DNA of 58,094 nt, from positions 1 to 58,094 of the forward strand of contig JAABSV010000024.1 in the NCBI GenBank assembly GCA_011390165.1. Reading direction: 5' to 3'. Shown one piece after another: positions 44,178 to 53,937 of the stretch (position 1 is the first letter of the stretch; the number at the start of each line of letters is the position of its first letter). Both the position numbers and the translations under genes were made by a program. The notes beneath the pieces were generated by a model. The model had not been told where the DNA came from and did no database searches. It worked only from the letters and a program-made list of their open reading frames with translations. The DNA is from Desulfobulbaceae bacterium (GTDB taxonomy: Bacteria; Desulfobacterota; Desulfobulbia; Desulfobulbales; Desulfocapsaceae).

Positions 44178-44356
44178 CCGGCGCCCCTTCTTTGCTCTTG
44201 GCGATTTCCCAACCACTCAGTGGCTCTGCTGCTGACATCTGTTGCCGCCAGCCAGCGTTTCCGGCGGCAATTTCCTTTCACATTCTCTTCTTTAGGCGAT
44301 ACAATTGAACAGGAAGGTTTGTTGTCCCAACCAACCTTGACCCTGGGAGGAAAGCT

Positions 44357-44815
44357 ATGGAAAAGGAAGAGAGCAGGCGGGCGGAGATTGTCGTGCCGGT
44401 GGATCTGGACGAACATTCGGTGAAGGTGTTCAACTACGCCGCCTACATGGCGGAAAAACTCTCCGCCCGGCTGGCGGTGCTCCACGTGGTCGAACCGCTG
44501 CGGGCGATCGGCGACATGGTGCTCGGCGCCAGTTCGATCGAAGAGTTCAACAGCAAGCGCTACAGCCAGGCCACTGAGATGCTTGACCGGCTGGTCGGTA
44601 CCACCAGGTGTGAGAAGGCGGTGGTCTCGTCAGAGGAGATTGTCGATGAGATCGTCAGGTTTGCCAGGGAGCGGGAGGCCCATCTGATCGTTATCGGTAC
44701 CCATGGCTCGAAGGGTATCGAGAAATTTCTCCTCGGCAGTGTCGCCGAACGGGTGGTGAAGAATGCCCATTGCCCAACCCTGGTGTTCAATCCCTACCGG
44801 CACCAGATGTTTTAG
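44357..44815 (+). CDS. universal stress protein (UspA family)
   Basis: 152 residues, SD GGGAGGAAAG. Begins IVVPVDLDEHSVKVFNYAAY, contains AVLHVVEP, and ends with the nucleotide-binding pattern IGTHGSKGIEKFLLGSVAERV plus VKNAHCPTLVF (G-2X-G-9X-G-S). Such proteins bind ATP and act in general stress or energy limitation. Single-domain form. It has a gap of about 240 bp after prfB and is convergent with nqrM. Confidence 0.9.
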   Translation: MEKEESRRAEIVVPVDLDEHSVKVFNYAAYMAEKLSARLAVLHVVEPLRAIGDMVLGASSIEEFNSKRYSQATEMLDRLVGTTRCEKAVVSSEEIVDEIVRFAREREAHLIVIGTHGSKGIEKFLLGSVAERVVKNAHCPTLVFNPYRHQMF

Positions 44816-44825
44816 CCCCTCAACC

Positions 44826-45098
44826 TCATGCCTTCCGGCCGGGCAACATCTTGCCGGCCGGCAACTTTTCTTGGCAACCGTCGGCTGATAAAACTCCCGC
44901 AGAGGTGGGTCGCGGTCGGCGGCCCTTGGCCAGCATGCTGGCGTCGCAGCTGCCGCACATCCGGCCACCGTTCTGGTGGCACATGCCGGTGAGACCGTGG
45001 CTACTCCCCGCCTGGCGCCGCTTGCAGAAGCTGATCAGCAGCGAGGCCCCGAGCAGAAGGGTGAAGGTGATGGCCAGGGTCAGTAGGAAGGTAAACAT
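44826..45098 (-). CDS. nqrM: Na+-NQR maturation protein NqrM
   Basis: 90 residues with one N-terminal TM (MFTFLLTLAITFTLLLGA). Four conserved Cys follow: FCKRR, GMCHQ and RMCGSC, the NqrM signature. Family knowledge: NqrM is needed for assembly of the Na+-translocating NADH:quinone reductase, probably delivering iron for the intramembrane Fe-S centre at NqrD/NqrE. It is about 20 residues longer than usual, with a polar tail. It lies 24 bp after nqrF, at the end of the operon. Confidence 0.85.
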   Translation of the reverse strand: MFTFLLTLAITFTLLLGASLLISFCKRRQAGSSHGLTGMCHQNGGRMCGSCDASMLAKGRRPRPTSAGVLSADGCQEKLPAGKMLPGRKA

Positions 45099-45122
45099 AA
45101 TCCCACCATAAGCACTTTCTCA

Positions 45123-46343
45123 TCAACCGCCAAAGTCATCGAAGTGGATGTTTTCCGTTTCCACGCCGAGGCCGTCGAGCATCTCGAACACCGACTGGGT
45201 CATCATCGGTGGCCCGCAAAGGTAGTAGTTGATATCCTCCGGGGCCGGGTGGTCCTTGAGATACTGGTCGAGGAGGACCAGGTGGATAAAGCCGGTGGGG
45301 CCGTCCCAGTTGTCCTCCGGCAGGGGGTTGGAGAGGGCGAGGTGGAAGGTGAAGTTGTCGTGCTTTTCTGCCAGTTCCCGTAGTTCGTCGACGTAGAAGA
45401 CCTCTTTCAGACTGCGGCCGCCGTACCAGTAGGAGACCTTGCGGCTGGTCTTCTTCGCCTTGAACAGGTCGAAGACGTGGCTGCGCAGGGGGGCCATGCC
45501 GGCACCGCCGCCGATGAGGATCACCTCCGAGTCGCTGTCGTCCATGAAGAACTCGCCGAAGGGGCCGGTGATCACCACCTCGTCGCCGGGTTGGAGGTTG
45601 AATATGTAGGAGGAGACCTGGCCGGGGGGGATCGCCACCTGACCGGGCGGCGGGCTGGCGATGCGTACGTTGAGCTTGATCAGCCCCCTTTCGCCGGGGT
45701 AGTTGGCCATGGAATAGGCCCTGGTCACCGGGTTGTAGACGTGGGACTTGTACTGGAACATCTTGAACTTGGTCCAGTCGGAGAGGAAGCGCTCATCGAT
45801 CTCGAAGTTGCGGTATTCGAGGGTGTGCGGCGGCACCTCGATCTGGATGAAGCCGCCGGCCTTGAAATCGACGTCCTCCCCTTCCGGCAGGCCGATTACC
45901 AGCTCCTTGATGAAGGTGGCGACGTTGTTGTTGGAGATTACCCGGCAGAGCCATTTGCGCGCCTCCAGGGTCTCCGGCGGCACCTGGATCTTCATGTCCC
46001 GTTTTACCGGCACCTGGCAGGAGAGGCGCATCCCGGAGCGGGCCTCTCGGTTGTTGATCTGCGATTTTTCGGTGGGCAGGATCGCCCCGCCCCCCTCCTG
46101 GACGATACAGCGGCACTGGCCGCAGCTGCCGCCGCCGCCGCAGGCTGAGGAGAGGATCACCCCTTGCTCGGCCAGGGTGTTGAGCAGTTTGCCCCCCGGC
46201 CTGGTGGTGAACTTTTTGCTGTTGTTCACCTCGATGGTCACCTCACCGGCGGGGAGCAGGGTCCGCTTGGCCACCACGATCAGGGTGACGAGGAGCAGCT
46301 GGAGGGCGAGAAAGGCGAGAATGGCGGAGAATATTTCGGTCAT
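45123..46343 (-). CDS. nqrF: Na+-translocating NADH:quinone reductase subunit F
   Basis: 406 residues from the ATG at 46343 (AAGGAA upstream; a longer in-frame start lies in a repeat element and is rejected). One N-terminal TM, then a [2Fe-2S] domain with C68, C74, C77 and C109 ([15 protein letters not shown]), an FAD domain with [11 protein letters not shown], and an NADH domain ([16 protein letters not shown] and [17 protein letters not shown]). It is the NADH-oxidising entry subunit of the sodium pump. A family-2 repeat separates it from nqrE. Confidence 0.95.
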   Translation of the reverse strand: MTEIFSAILAFLALQLLLVTLIVVAKRTLLPAGEVTIEVNNSKKFTTRPGGKLLNTLAEQGVILSSACGGGGSCGQCRCIVQEGGGAILPTEKSQINNREARSGMRLSCQVPVKRDMKIQVPPETLEARKWLCRVISNNNVATFIKELVIGLPEGEDVDFKAGGFIQIEVPPHTLEYRNFEIDERFLSDWTKFKMFQYKSHVYNPVTRAYSMANYPGERGLIKLNVRIASPPPGQVAIPPGQVSSYIFNLQPGDEVVITGPFGEFFMDDSDSEVILIGGGAGMAPLRSHVFDLFKAKKTSRKVSYWYGGRSLKEVFYVDELRELAEKHDNFTFHLALSNPLPEDNWDGPTGFIHLVLLDQYLKDHPAPEDINYYLCGPPMMTQSVFEMLDGLGVETENIHFDDFGG

Positions 46344-46379
46344 GGTCGTATTCCTTGCTGGTTCGCCTACATTTCGTAA

Positions 46380-46527
46380 TCGTTCACAGGTATGCAGCAA
46401 AAGGTTGCGGAACCCAGATCTGTACCCGTTCATCCAGTGCTCCAGGTTCGTTCAGGCAGGCCGCCGAGCTAGAGTCTGCTCTGGAAGGTGGCCTGACCGG
46501 GCGAAAATGGGGTGCTGGTGAACGGGT
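46380..46527 (+). repeat. inverted-repeat element family 2, full copy inside the nqr operon
   Basis: Left end ATCGTTCACAGGTATGCAGC, right end GGCGAAAATGGGGTGC then TGGTGAACGGGT ending near 46527. It fills most of the nqrE-nqrF gap and abuts the nqrE stop codon (46529-46531). Almost identical to the copy at 39989 in its first and last thirds. Confidence 0.85.
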
Positions 46528-46528
46528 T

Positions 46529-47137
46529 CTACATTTCCATGCCGGCCAGCCCCATGAAGGCGATGGCCATCAGCCCGGCGGAGATGAAGGTGAGGCCGAG
46601 GCCGCGCAGGCCGCCGGGCGGGTCGGCGTACTCCAGCCGCTCACGGATGCCGCCGAGGCAGACCACCGCCAGGAAGAAGCCGGCACCGGAGCCGAAGCCG
46701 TAGGCGATGCTTTCGCCGAAGGCGTAGTCCCGCTCGACCATGAACAGGCTGCCGCCGAGGATGGCACAGTTCACTGTCAGCAGGGGGAGGAAGATACCGA
46801 GGGTGTTGTAGAGGGCGGGAACGAAGCGGTCGAGAAACATCTCCAGCACCTGGACCACCGCGGCGATGATGGCGATGTAGCAGAGCAGGCCGAGAAAGCT
46901 GAGGTCGAGATCGGGCTGGCCGGCCCAGGCCAGGGCGCCGGGTTTCAGCAGGTGGTTGAGCACCAGATTGTTGAGGGGGACGGTGATCACCTGGATGAAG
47001 AGGACCGCCGCGCCAAGCCCCATGGCGGTCTTCACCTGCTTGCTGATGGCCAGGAAGGTGCACATGCCGAGGAAGAAGCTGAGCGGCAGGTTCTCGAGAA
47101 AGATTGAACGGATAATGATATCGAGGTAGTGCTCCAT
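46529..47137 (-). CDS. nqrE: Na+-NQR subunit E
   Basis: 202 residues, six TM helices. Starts [20 protein letters not shown] and includes [19 protein letters not shown] (conserved Cys region), [18 protein letters not shown] and [18 protein letters not shown], all typical NqrE. The two Cys in GMCTF and VNCAI match the intramembrane Fe-S ligands it shares with NqrD. Its ATG overlaps the nqrD stop codon. Confidence 0.94.
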   Translation of the reverse strand: MEHYLDIIIRSIFLENLPLSFFLGMCTFLAISKQVKTAMGLGAAVLFIQVITVPLNNLVLNHLLKPGALAWAGQPDLDLSFLGLLCYIAIIAAVVQVLEMFLDRFVPALYNTLGIFLPLLTVNCAILGGSLFMVERDYAFGESIAYGFGSGAGFFLAVVCLGGIRERLEYADPPGGLRGLGLTFISAGLMAIAFMGLAGMEM

Positions 47138-47760
47138 CAGTCCTTCTCCTCCTGGCTGGGGTCGATGGCTCGCAGCAGCCAGATTATCAGAGCGATCAGA
47201 AAAAAGGCGCTTGCCGGCAGCACCAGCATGCCGTTGCGCAGGTACCAGCCGCCGTTGGTGGTGAGCGGCAGAATCTCGTAGCCGAACAGTGAGCCGGAGC
47301 CGAACAGCTCGCGGACAAAGGCCACCGCCAGCAGCACCAGGCCGTAGCCGAGGCCGTTGCCGAGACCGTCGACGAAGGAGGCGATGGGCGGGTTGCTCAT
47401 GGCAAAGCCCTCCGCCCGGCCCATGACGATACAGTTGGTGATGATCAGCCCGACATAGATGGAGAGCTGCTTGGAGAGCCCGAAGAAGAAGGCCTTGAGT
47501 ATCTGGTCGACCAGAATGACCAGGGTGGCGATGACGATGATCTGCAGGCCGATGCGCACACTGGCCGGGATCTGGTACCGGACCAGGCTGATGGTGAGGC
47601 TGGAGAAGGCGACCACCAGGGTGACGCAAACCGACATCACCAGGGCGGTGGTCATCTGACCGGTGACCGCCAGGGCGGAACAGATTCCCAGTACCAGCAG
47701 GGCGATGGGGTTGCGTTTAAAGATCGAGCGGGTGAGCAGCTCGCGGTTGCTCTCAGCCAT
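47137..47760 (-). CDS. nqrD: Na+-NQR subunit D
   Basis: 207 residues from the ATG at 47760. Six TMs; motifs are [20 protein letters not shown] with a conserved Cys, [20 protein letters not shown] with the second conserved Cys, and [13 protein letters not shown]. With NqrE it forms the ion- and electron-conducting membrane part. Translation is coupled to both nqrC (8-bp overlap) and nqrE (1-bp overlap). Confidence 0.94.
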   Translation of the reverse strand: MAESNRELLTRSIFKRNPIALLVLGICSALAVTGQMTTALVMSVCVTLVVAFSSLTISLVRYQIPASVRIGLQIIVIATLVILVDQILKAFFFGLSKQLSIYVGLIITNCIVMGRAEGFAMSNPPIASFVDGLGNGLGYGLVLLAVAFVRELFGSGSLFGYEILPLTTNGGWYLRNGMLVLPASAFFLIALIIWLLRAIDPSQEEKD

Positions 47761-48529
47761 TACTGGTGCCTCCCCGTTGCAGATTGTCGATAAAGGGTCG
47801 GAAACCGTGCTCTCCAAACCAGAACTCGAGCAGGTTGTTCACCCCCTTGACGGTGAGGGTGGCGCCGGATATGCCATCCACCTGATGAACGGCGTCCGGT
47901 CCTTCCCCAGCCCCTCCCTGGACCACGGAGAGCAGCACCTCCCCTCCTTGGCCGTACACCTCCTTGCCGCGAAAGCCCTCCAGCCAGCGGCGGTTTTCCA
48001 CCTCGCCGCCCAGCCCCGGGGTCTCGCCATGTTCGTAGAAGGAGACACCGCGGATGGTGCGCAGGTCGCCGTCCAGAGCGACATAGGCGTACATGGTCGA
48101 CCAGAGTCCCTTGCCGCGCACCGGCAGGATGATCTGGTCGGTGCGTTCGCCCTCTTTCACCAGGTAGACCAGGGAGTATTTTTCCAGGTGGCGGATCTTT
48201 GCCGGGTCCTGGTCGGCGGCCAGGGCCCGCCCGTCACTGTAGGCGGCCTGCAGCTGCCGGTATCCCTCCGGGTCGACCTCTTCTTCTGGTACGAAGCGGC
48301 CGCTGGCCAGTTCCACCACCCGGGTCTCGATGGGGGCGAACATCGCCGCCACATCCCCGCCTTCCCGATAGAGGCCGGCGGCGAAGAGGATATGCTTCTG
48401 CTGGTCGAGGCGGCGGTTGGCCTCCTGCAGCGGCCGCAGCCCGACGGCGGCACCGGCGACCAGGGCGGAACAGACGAAGGCGAGGACCAGGACGGTGTAA
48501 AAGGGGCGCAAGGGGGATTCTTCAACCAT
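47753..48529 (-). CDS. nqrC: Na+-NQR subunit C (FMN-carrying)
   Basis: 258 residues, one N-terminal TM ([20 protein letters not shown]) and a large periplasmic domain. The covalent FMN site is [15 protein letters not shown], with Thr224 as flavinylation residue (D-x2-S-G-A-T). [11 protein letters not shown] is a second conserved FMN-domain motif. Flavinylation needs ApbE, which is not in this window. It overlaps nqrB by 8 bp. Confidence 0.94.
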   Translation of the reverse strand: MVEESPLRPFYTVLVLAFVCSALVAGAAVGLRPLQEANRRLDQQKHILFAAGLYREGGDVAAMFAPIETRVVELASGRFVPEEEVDPEGYRQLQAAYSDGRALAADQDPAKIRHLEKYSLVYLVKEGERTDQIILPVRGKGLWSTMYAYVALDGDLRTIRGVSFYEHGETPGLGGEVENRRWLEGFRGKEVYGQGGEVLLSVVQGGAGEGPDAVHQVDGISGATLTVKGVNNLLEFWFGEHGFRPFIDNLQRGGTSNG

Positions 48530-49733
48530 GACGGAGCATCCTCCTCTTGATGTTGGCCTGAATCACGAAGTAGTCGAAGAGGGGGGCGAAGACGTTGCCG
48601 AGAAGGATCGCCAGCATGATCCCCTCCGGATAGGCCGGGTTGGCCACCCGGATGAGGATCGCCAGCACCCCGACCAGCAGGCCGTACAGCCACTGGCCGG
48701 TATGGGTATGGGCCGCCGAGACCGGGTCGGTGGCCATGAAGACCAGACCGAAGGCAAAGCCCCCAACCACCATGTGCCAGTGGGGCGGCATGGCGTAGAG
48801 GGGGTTGGCCGCACTGCCGGTGAGGTAGAACCAGGAAGAACAGGCCAGTCCGCCGATAAGGCCGGCGGCGATCACCCGCCAGGGGGCGATCCGGGTGACG
48901 AGCAGGACCAGGGCACCGAAGAGGCAGGCAAGGGCCGAGGTCTCGCCCATGGAACCGGGAATGGTGCCGAGGAAGCTGCTCAGCCAGGAGTACTCCACGG
49001 AGGCCATGGCAATACCCGGCTGGCCGGCGGCAAGCTGGGCGAGCGGGGTGGCGGCGGTCACCCCGTCCACTGCCGTCCACACCGTGTCACCGGTCATTTG
49101 CGCGGGATAGGCGAAGTAGATGAAGGCGCGGGAGACCAGCGCCGGGTTCATGAAGTTGCGGCCGACGCCGCCGAAGACCTCCTTGGCGAAGACCAGGCCG
49201 AAGCTGACTCCCACCGCCACCTGCCACAGGGGTATGGAGGGGGGGAGGCTGAGGGCGAAGAGGAGGCCGGTGACCAGGAAGGCCTCGGAGAACTCGTGGC
49301 CGCGGATCAGGTTGAACAGACCCTCCCAGAAGGAGCCGACCAGCATGGTGACCAGGTAGATGGGCAGAAAGTAGAGGGCGCCATGGAGGAAGTTGCTCAC
49401 CAGGCTGTTCGGATCGCTGCCGACCAGGGCCAGCACCGTGCCGCGCCACCCCTCGGCCCCCTCCAGGCCAAGGCCGGCCAGGGCCAGGTTGGCCTGGTAG
49501 CCGGTATTCCACATGGCCATCAGGGTGCAGGGCAGCAGGGCGATGAGCACCGTGGTCATGATCCGTTTCAGGTCGATGGAGTCACGGATATGGGGGGCGC
49601 GGGGCGTTGTCTGGCTGGAGCCGAAGAGGAAGGAGTCGAAGGCCTCGTAGAGGGGGTACCAGCGGGCCAGCCTGCTCCCTTTGGCAAAATGGCGGCCGGC
49701 CTCTTCCATCAGTTTGCTGAGCGTCTTGATCAC
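48522..49733 (-). CDS. nqrB: Na+-NQR subunit B
   Basis: 403 residues from a GTG at 49733 (AGGTGAG upstream). About ten TMs. Motifs are FGGVGRNFMNPALVSRAF and the FMN-ThR site VDGVTAATPLAQL (Thr229; pattern D-x2-T-A-A-T instead of the more common S-G-A-T). It holds riboflavin and covalent FMN and forms the sodium path and quinone site in the inner membrane. It lies 67 bp after nqrA. Confidence 0.93.
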   Translation of the reverse strand: MIKTLSKLMEEAGRHFAKGSRLARWYPLYEAFDSFLFGSSQTTPRAPHIRDSIDLKRIMTTVLIALLPCTLMAMWNTGYQANLALAGLGLEGAEGWRGTVLALVGSDPNSLVSNFLHGALYFLPIYLVTMLVGSFWEGLFNLIRGHEFSEAFLVTGLLFALSLPPSIPLWQVAVGVSFGLVFAKEVFGGVGRNFMNPALVSRAFIYFAYPAQMTGDTVWTAVDGVTAATPLAQLAAGQPGIAMASVEYSWLSSFLGTIPGSMGETSALACLFGALVLLVTRIAPWRVIAAGLIGGLACSSWFYLTGSAANPLYAMPPHWHMVVGGFAFGLVFMATDPVSAAHTHTGQWLYGLLVGVLAILIRVANPAYPEGIMLAILLGNVFAPLFDYFVIQANIKRRMLRHG

Positions 49734-49800
49734 TGCTGTCTCACCTTGGCATATGGGGTCGCGTGTGGGGTCGCGTGAGCGGGTGCCTTGCCGGCGGCCA

Positions 49801-51150
49801 TCAGCCGCCCTGTTCGATTTCGTCGAGGACCCGGCGGAGCACCGGGCCGAACTCGTTCTTGCCGGGGCAGACGTAGCCGCAGAGGTCGAGGTCCTCCTCG
49901 ATCAGTTCGAGACAGCCGAGGGCCTTGGCCTTTTCGGTATTGCCGGAGCTGAGCGCCTTAAGCAGGGAGGTGGCGATGATATCCAGGGGCATCACCTCGT
50001 CGTAGGTGCCCAAAGGGTAGATGGCCCGTCTGCCACCCCAGAGGGCAGTGTTCATCGGCAGTTCCCGGCGGGGGAGAAAGTTTGCCAAAAAGACCGGCCG
50101 GATGGAAAAGCGCTGCCCGCCAGGCAGGAGCCAGTTGAAGATCGAGCGGCCGCTGGATTCCTCGATGGCCGCCACCTGGTTGTGGAAACGGCCGAGAAAG
50201 GCAAGGCCGTCATCTTCCTCGTGGCGGCCGCTGAGCACCGAGCCGGAGAGTAGCCGCAACTCGTCGAGGGTGAGTTCCCGCCGGCAGAGTTCGCTCAGGT
50301 TGGCGCCGAGGCGGGTGGTGACCAGGCCGGGGCGGATCACCCCGCTACCGCTCAGCGCCACCACCCGTTCGGTCATCAGGGTGCCGGTGGCCAGCAGGTG
50401 GCCGATGGCGATGACATCCTGGTAGCCGATCTGCCAGACACTCTTTCCCTCGTGTACCGGCTCGATGAAGTGGATGTGGGTGGAGGCCAGTCCGGCCGGG
50501 TGCGGCCCCTTAAAGGACCAGTAGGTGAGGCCATCAACCTCCTCCGCCGGGAGGAGCTCGGCGGCATCGGTACAATAGTGGGTCGGCACCGCCAGGAGTT
50601 GGCGCAGGGCGCGCAGGCCGATCTGGTGCCAGGCGGCATACTGGCCGATGATCACCTGTGGTCGAGGGGCCAGCGGCGCACTGTCGGCAGCGGTGACAAA
50701 GAGAGCGGCGGGGGTGGTTTCGATACCCGGGGTCTTGCCGTAGGGGCGGGTACGCAGGGTTGGCCACATGCCGGAGCGGACCAGCAGTTCGCGGAGTTCC
50801 CCGGCACTCAACCGCTCCGGGTTGTCCACCGGCTCAGCGAAGATGGTCTGCCGGTCGCCGGCCAGTTCGATCTCCAGGGCCATGAAGCGCCGTTTGGCGC
50901 CGCGGCGGATCGCCGTCACCCGGCCGCTGCCGGGGGCGGTGAAGAGGATGCCGGGGTTCTTCTTGTCGGTGAACAGGGGCTGGCCGGCGATGACTTCCTC
51001 ACCCTCGGCCACCAGCATGCCCGGTCGCATACCGATGTAGTCGTCCCCGACCAGGGCTACCCGCTGGATCGGGTTGCCGGGGCGGATGCTCTGTTCCGGG
51101 GCGCCGGCAATGGGGATGTCGAGCCCCTTTTTCAGTACGGTTGTTTTCAT
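49801..51150 (-). CDS. nqrA: Na+-NQR subunit A
   Basis: 449 residues from the ATG at 51150. Begins MKTTVLKKGLDIPIAGAPEQ and continues VALVGDDYIGMRPGMLVAEG, FTAPGSGRVTAIRRGAKRRF and, near the end, LDLCGYVCPGKNEFGPVLR, all NqrA features. NqrA is the cytoplasmic peripheral subunit near the quinone site. First gene of nqrABCDEF-nqrM. The SD is weak. The pump would make a sodium gradient from NADH oxidation. Confidence 0.93.
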   Translation of the reverse strand: MKTTVLKKGLDIPIAGAPEQSIRPGNPIQRVALVGDDYIGMRPGMLVAEGEEVIAGQPLFTDKKNPGILFTAPGSGRVTAIRRGAKRRFMALEIELAGDRQTIFAEPVDNPERLSAGELRELLVRSGMWPTLRTRPYGKTPGIETTPAALFVTAADSAPLAPRPQVIIGQYAAWHQIGLRALRQLLAVPTHYCTDAAELLPAEEVDGLTYWSFKGPHPAGLASTHIHFIEPVHEGKSVWQIGYQDVIAIGHLLATGTLMTERVVALSGSGVIRPGLVTTRLGANLSELCRRELTLDELRLLSGSVLSGRHEEDDGLAFLGRFHNQVAAIEESSGRSIFNWLLPGGQRFSIRPVFLANFLPRRELPMNTALWGGRRAIYPLGTYDEVMPLDIIATSLLKALSSGNTEKAKALGCLELIEEDLDLCGYVCPGKNEFGPVLRRVLDEIEQGG

Positions 51151-51430
51151 GGCGGCAGGGGGGGTAGGGTCGTAACGCTTTTCGGGCTTTGCCCGGATCA
51201 TCCGGCAACTGTCACTAATTCCCCTGAAAAAACCACTTTTACCGACAATTGTAAATACGCAATTCTCCCCAGGGGTGGAGAAGGGGGTCGTTGTCGGCTG
51301 CTCGGCGGTGGTCCAACTCAGGCGGATTATGACAAAAAGTTGAAATAATGTCCAGGCGTGTTAAGAGGAGGAACAGGAGAGTGAGGATGGCAGGCGGCAG
51401 GGCTGGGCTCTTTACCGATGGAGAGGCGAC

Positions 51431-53854
51431 ATGGACGGACAATACCCTTTCGAAAAACTCGGTCTTTTCTACCTTGGTCGGGAACTGGATTTTGCGCAGG
51501 GAGCTCCCTCGTCGCGGCTCCTGCTCTACCGGAACAAGGATCTGACCACCCACGGGGTGATCATCGGCATGACCGGCAGCGGTAAGACCGGCCTCGGGGT
51601 GGCCCTGATCGAGGAGGCGATCATGGACAGTCTCCCCTCGCTGATCATCGACCCAAAGGGGGATATGGGCAACCTCCTGCTCACCTTTCCCGAATGCCGG
51701 GGGGAAGATTTTCTCCCCTGGATTGATCCGGCCGAGGCGGCCCGCAAGGGGCTCTCCGAGGCGGAGTACGCCGAACAGACCGCCACCACCTGGCGGCAGG
51801 GGCTGGCCGCCTGGGAACAGGGGGGAGAGCGGGTCGCCACCCTGCGGGCGAGGAGCGAACTGACCATCTACACCCCGGGCAGTACCGCCGGGAGGCCGGT
51901 ATCAGTGCTGAGCAATTTTGCCGCCCCGGCCGCCGAGGCTCTGGCCGACACCGACACCCTGAACAGTCTGGTCGGCGCCACCACCACCAGCCTGCTGGCC
52001 CTGATCGGGGTGGCCGGCGACCCGCTGCAGAGCCGGGAACATATCCTCGTCAGTTCCCTTTTCCTCCATTTCTGGCGGCAGGGGCAGGATCTCAGCCTCG
52101 AGGCACTTATCGGGGCGATGGTCACCCCCCCCTTTGACAAGGTGGGGGTCTTTCCCCTCAACACCTTCTACCCGCAGGCTGAGCGGCTGGAGCTGGCCAT
52201 GCGCCTGAACAACATTCTCGCCAGCCCGACCTTTGCCGCCTGGACGGCGGGGGAGTCGCTGGACATCCAGCGGCTGCTCTACACCGTCGAGGGCAGGCCG
52301 CGGACGGCGATCTTCTCCATCGCCCACCTGAGCGAGACCGAACGGATGTTCTTCGTCACCATGCTGCTCAACCAGCTGATCGGCTGGATGCGCCACCAGC
52401 AGGGGACCTCGTCGCTGAAGGCCCTTCTCTACATGGACGAGATTTTTGGCTATTTCCCCCCCACCGCCAACCCGCCATCGAAAAAGCCGATGCTGCTCCT
52501 GCTCAAGCAGGCCCGGGCCTACGGCATCGGGGTGGTGCTCGCCACCCAGAACCCGGTGGACCTCGACTACAAGGGGCTGGCCAACATCGGCAGCTGGTTC
52601 GTCGGCAGGCTGCAGACCAGCCAGGACCAGGAGCGGGTGGTGGCCGGAATCGTCGGGGCGAGCGACGGCAAACTGGCGGCGGCGGAGGTAAAAAAGTTGC
52701 TCGGCGGGCTGCAGGGGAGGCAGTTTCTGCTCAACTCGGCCCACCTCGACGGCCCCCTGCTCTTTGAAACCCGCTGGGTGATGTCCTACCTGAAAGGGCC
52801 CATCGCCCAGAGCGACATCAAGCGGCTGATGGCGGCCAAAACAGCCTCCGGAGAGGGTGCCGGCCAGGCCGCAGCCACCACCACTACGGCCAGCGCCATG
52901 ACGGCTCCCTCGGCGACCACTCCGGCCGTTTCCCCGGCGCGGCCGCCGGCCGGGCTGCCGCCGCTGCTCGCCGAGGGGATCGAACAGCGCTATACTTTGC
53001 AGAACATCCTCCGTGACGAGATATTCTTTGAACCCTGGCTGGCGGCCTCCGCCTCGGTCCGCTACCTTGATGCCAGGCGGCAGATCGAAGTGGTGGAACC
53101 GGTCAACCTGCGGCTCTTTCTTGCCGAGGACCGCAGTCGCTGTAACTGGGGAGAGGCGGAGGAGGGGAGTGGCGCCATCGACAACTACGAGCGGAGCGCC
53201 CCGGGCGGCAGCTCCTTTGCACCGCTGCCGCCCTTTCTTTCCAGCCTGCGTACTCTGCGCCAACTGGAGCGTGAGTTCGCCGACTACCTCTACCAGCACC
53301 GCCGCCTCGAACTCTTCCACCTGCCGGCCGTCGGCCTCGAGTCCCGGCCGGGGGAGAGCCTCGGCGACTTCCGGGTGCGCTGCAACGACGCCCTGCGGCT
53401 AAAGAAAGATCAGACGGTGGCCAGGCTGCAGGATGGCTACCAGAGCCGGCTGGCCCGGCTCAACGAGCGCCTGGCCAGAGCCGAGGCGCGGCTCGACAAG
53501 GAGCGGGGGGACGTACGGGCAAAGACCACCGACTCCCTGATCTCTTTCGGGGTGGCGGTGGTCGGCGCCCTGTTCGGCGGCGGCAAGGCGATGTCGGCCG
53601 GCAACATCGGCAAGGCGGCGACCGGTATGCGCAGCGTCGGCCGGGTGACCAGAGAGAAGGAGGATGTGCGGCGGGCTGAGGAGGAGGTGGCCGAGGCCCG
53701 CCAGGCCCTGGAGGATCTCTCCCGGGAGATCGAGGAGAAGGTGGCCGCCCTGGCCGACAGCACCGACGCCGAGGCCATCGGCACCTTTACCGTCAAGCCC
53801 CGCCGGACCGACATCTTCGCCGTTCAACTGGCCCTGTTGTGGGAGATGGTGTGA
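51431..53854 (+). CDS. HerA/DUF87-type ATPase, function unknown
   Basis: 807 residues, SD GGAGAGG. Walker A is GMTGSGKTGLG (about 46-56), followed by LIIDPKGDMGNLL; Walker B is ALLYMDEIFGYFPP, and a sensor-like VLATQNPVDLDYKGL plus an arginine-rich GLQGRQFLL follow. The first ~430 residues form a HerA-like hexameric motor fold. A low-complexity Ala/Thr/Pro linker (about 475-520) leads to a C-terminal region with a long charged coiled coil (ARLNERLARAEARLDKER and later EEEVAEARQALEDLSREIEE) flanking a Gly-rich hydrophobic patch. NurA is not adjacent. It may be a DNA- or protein-remodelling motor. The role is not deducible. Confidence 0.78.
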   Translation: MDGQYPFEKLGLFYLGRELDFAQGAPSSRLLLYRNKDLTTHGVIIGMTGSGKTGLGVALIEEAIMDSLPSLIIDPKGDMGNLLLTFPECRGEDFLPWIDPAEAARKGLSEAEYAEQTATTWRQGLAAWEQGGERVATLRARSELTIYTPGSTAGRPVSVLSNFAAPAAEALADTDTLNSLVGATTTSLLALIGVAGDPLQSREHILVSSLFLHFWRQGQDLSLEALIGAMVTPPFDKVGVFPLNTFYPQAERLELAMRLNNILASPTFAAWTAGESLDIQRLLYTVEGRPRTAIFSIAHLSETERMFFVTMLLNQLIGWMRHQQGTSSLKALLYMDEIFGYFPPTANPPSKKPMLLLLKQARAYGIGVVLATQNPVDLDYKGLANIGSWFVGRLQTSQDQERVVAGIVGASDGKLAAAEVKKLLGGLQGRQFLLNSAHLDGPLLFETRWVMSYLKGPIAQSDIKRLMAAKTASGEGAGQAAATTTTASAMTAPSATTPAVSPARPPAGLPPLLAEGIEQRYTLQNILRDEIFFEPWLAASASVRYLDARRQIEVVEPVNLRLFLAEDRSRCNWGEAEEGSGAIDNYERSAPGGSSFAPLPPFLSSLRTLRQLEREFADYLYQHRRLELFHLPAVGLESRPGESLGDFRVRCNDALRLKKDQTVARLQDGYQSRLARLNERLARAEARLDKERGDVRAKTTDSLISFGVAVVGALFGGGKAMSAGNIGKAATGMRSVGRVTREKEDVRRAEEEVAEARQALEDLSREIEEKVAALADSTDAEAIGTFTVKPRRTDIFAVQLALLWEMV

Positions 53855-53937
53855 CTGCCGGCATTGTCCTTATGGATCGTAAATTCCGTATGGCCCGTAT
53901 GCCCGTATAGCCCGAATGTCCAGTACAGCCCGTATCC

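Noticed and set aside
48528..49778. A 416-codon plus-strand frame opposite nqrB
   Set aside because: Antisense to a well-conserved subunit in a coherent operon; Gly/Glu/His-rich noise.
51902..53320. A 472-codon minus-strand frame opposite the HerA-like ATPase
   Set aside because: No motifs; opposite a gene with Walker A and B.
53885..53937. Short CCCGTATG-type repeats considered as a CRISPR-like or regulatory array
   Set aside because: Units are under 12 bp, irregular and lack spacers; likely simple slippage in a convergent gap.
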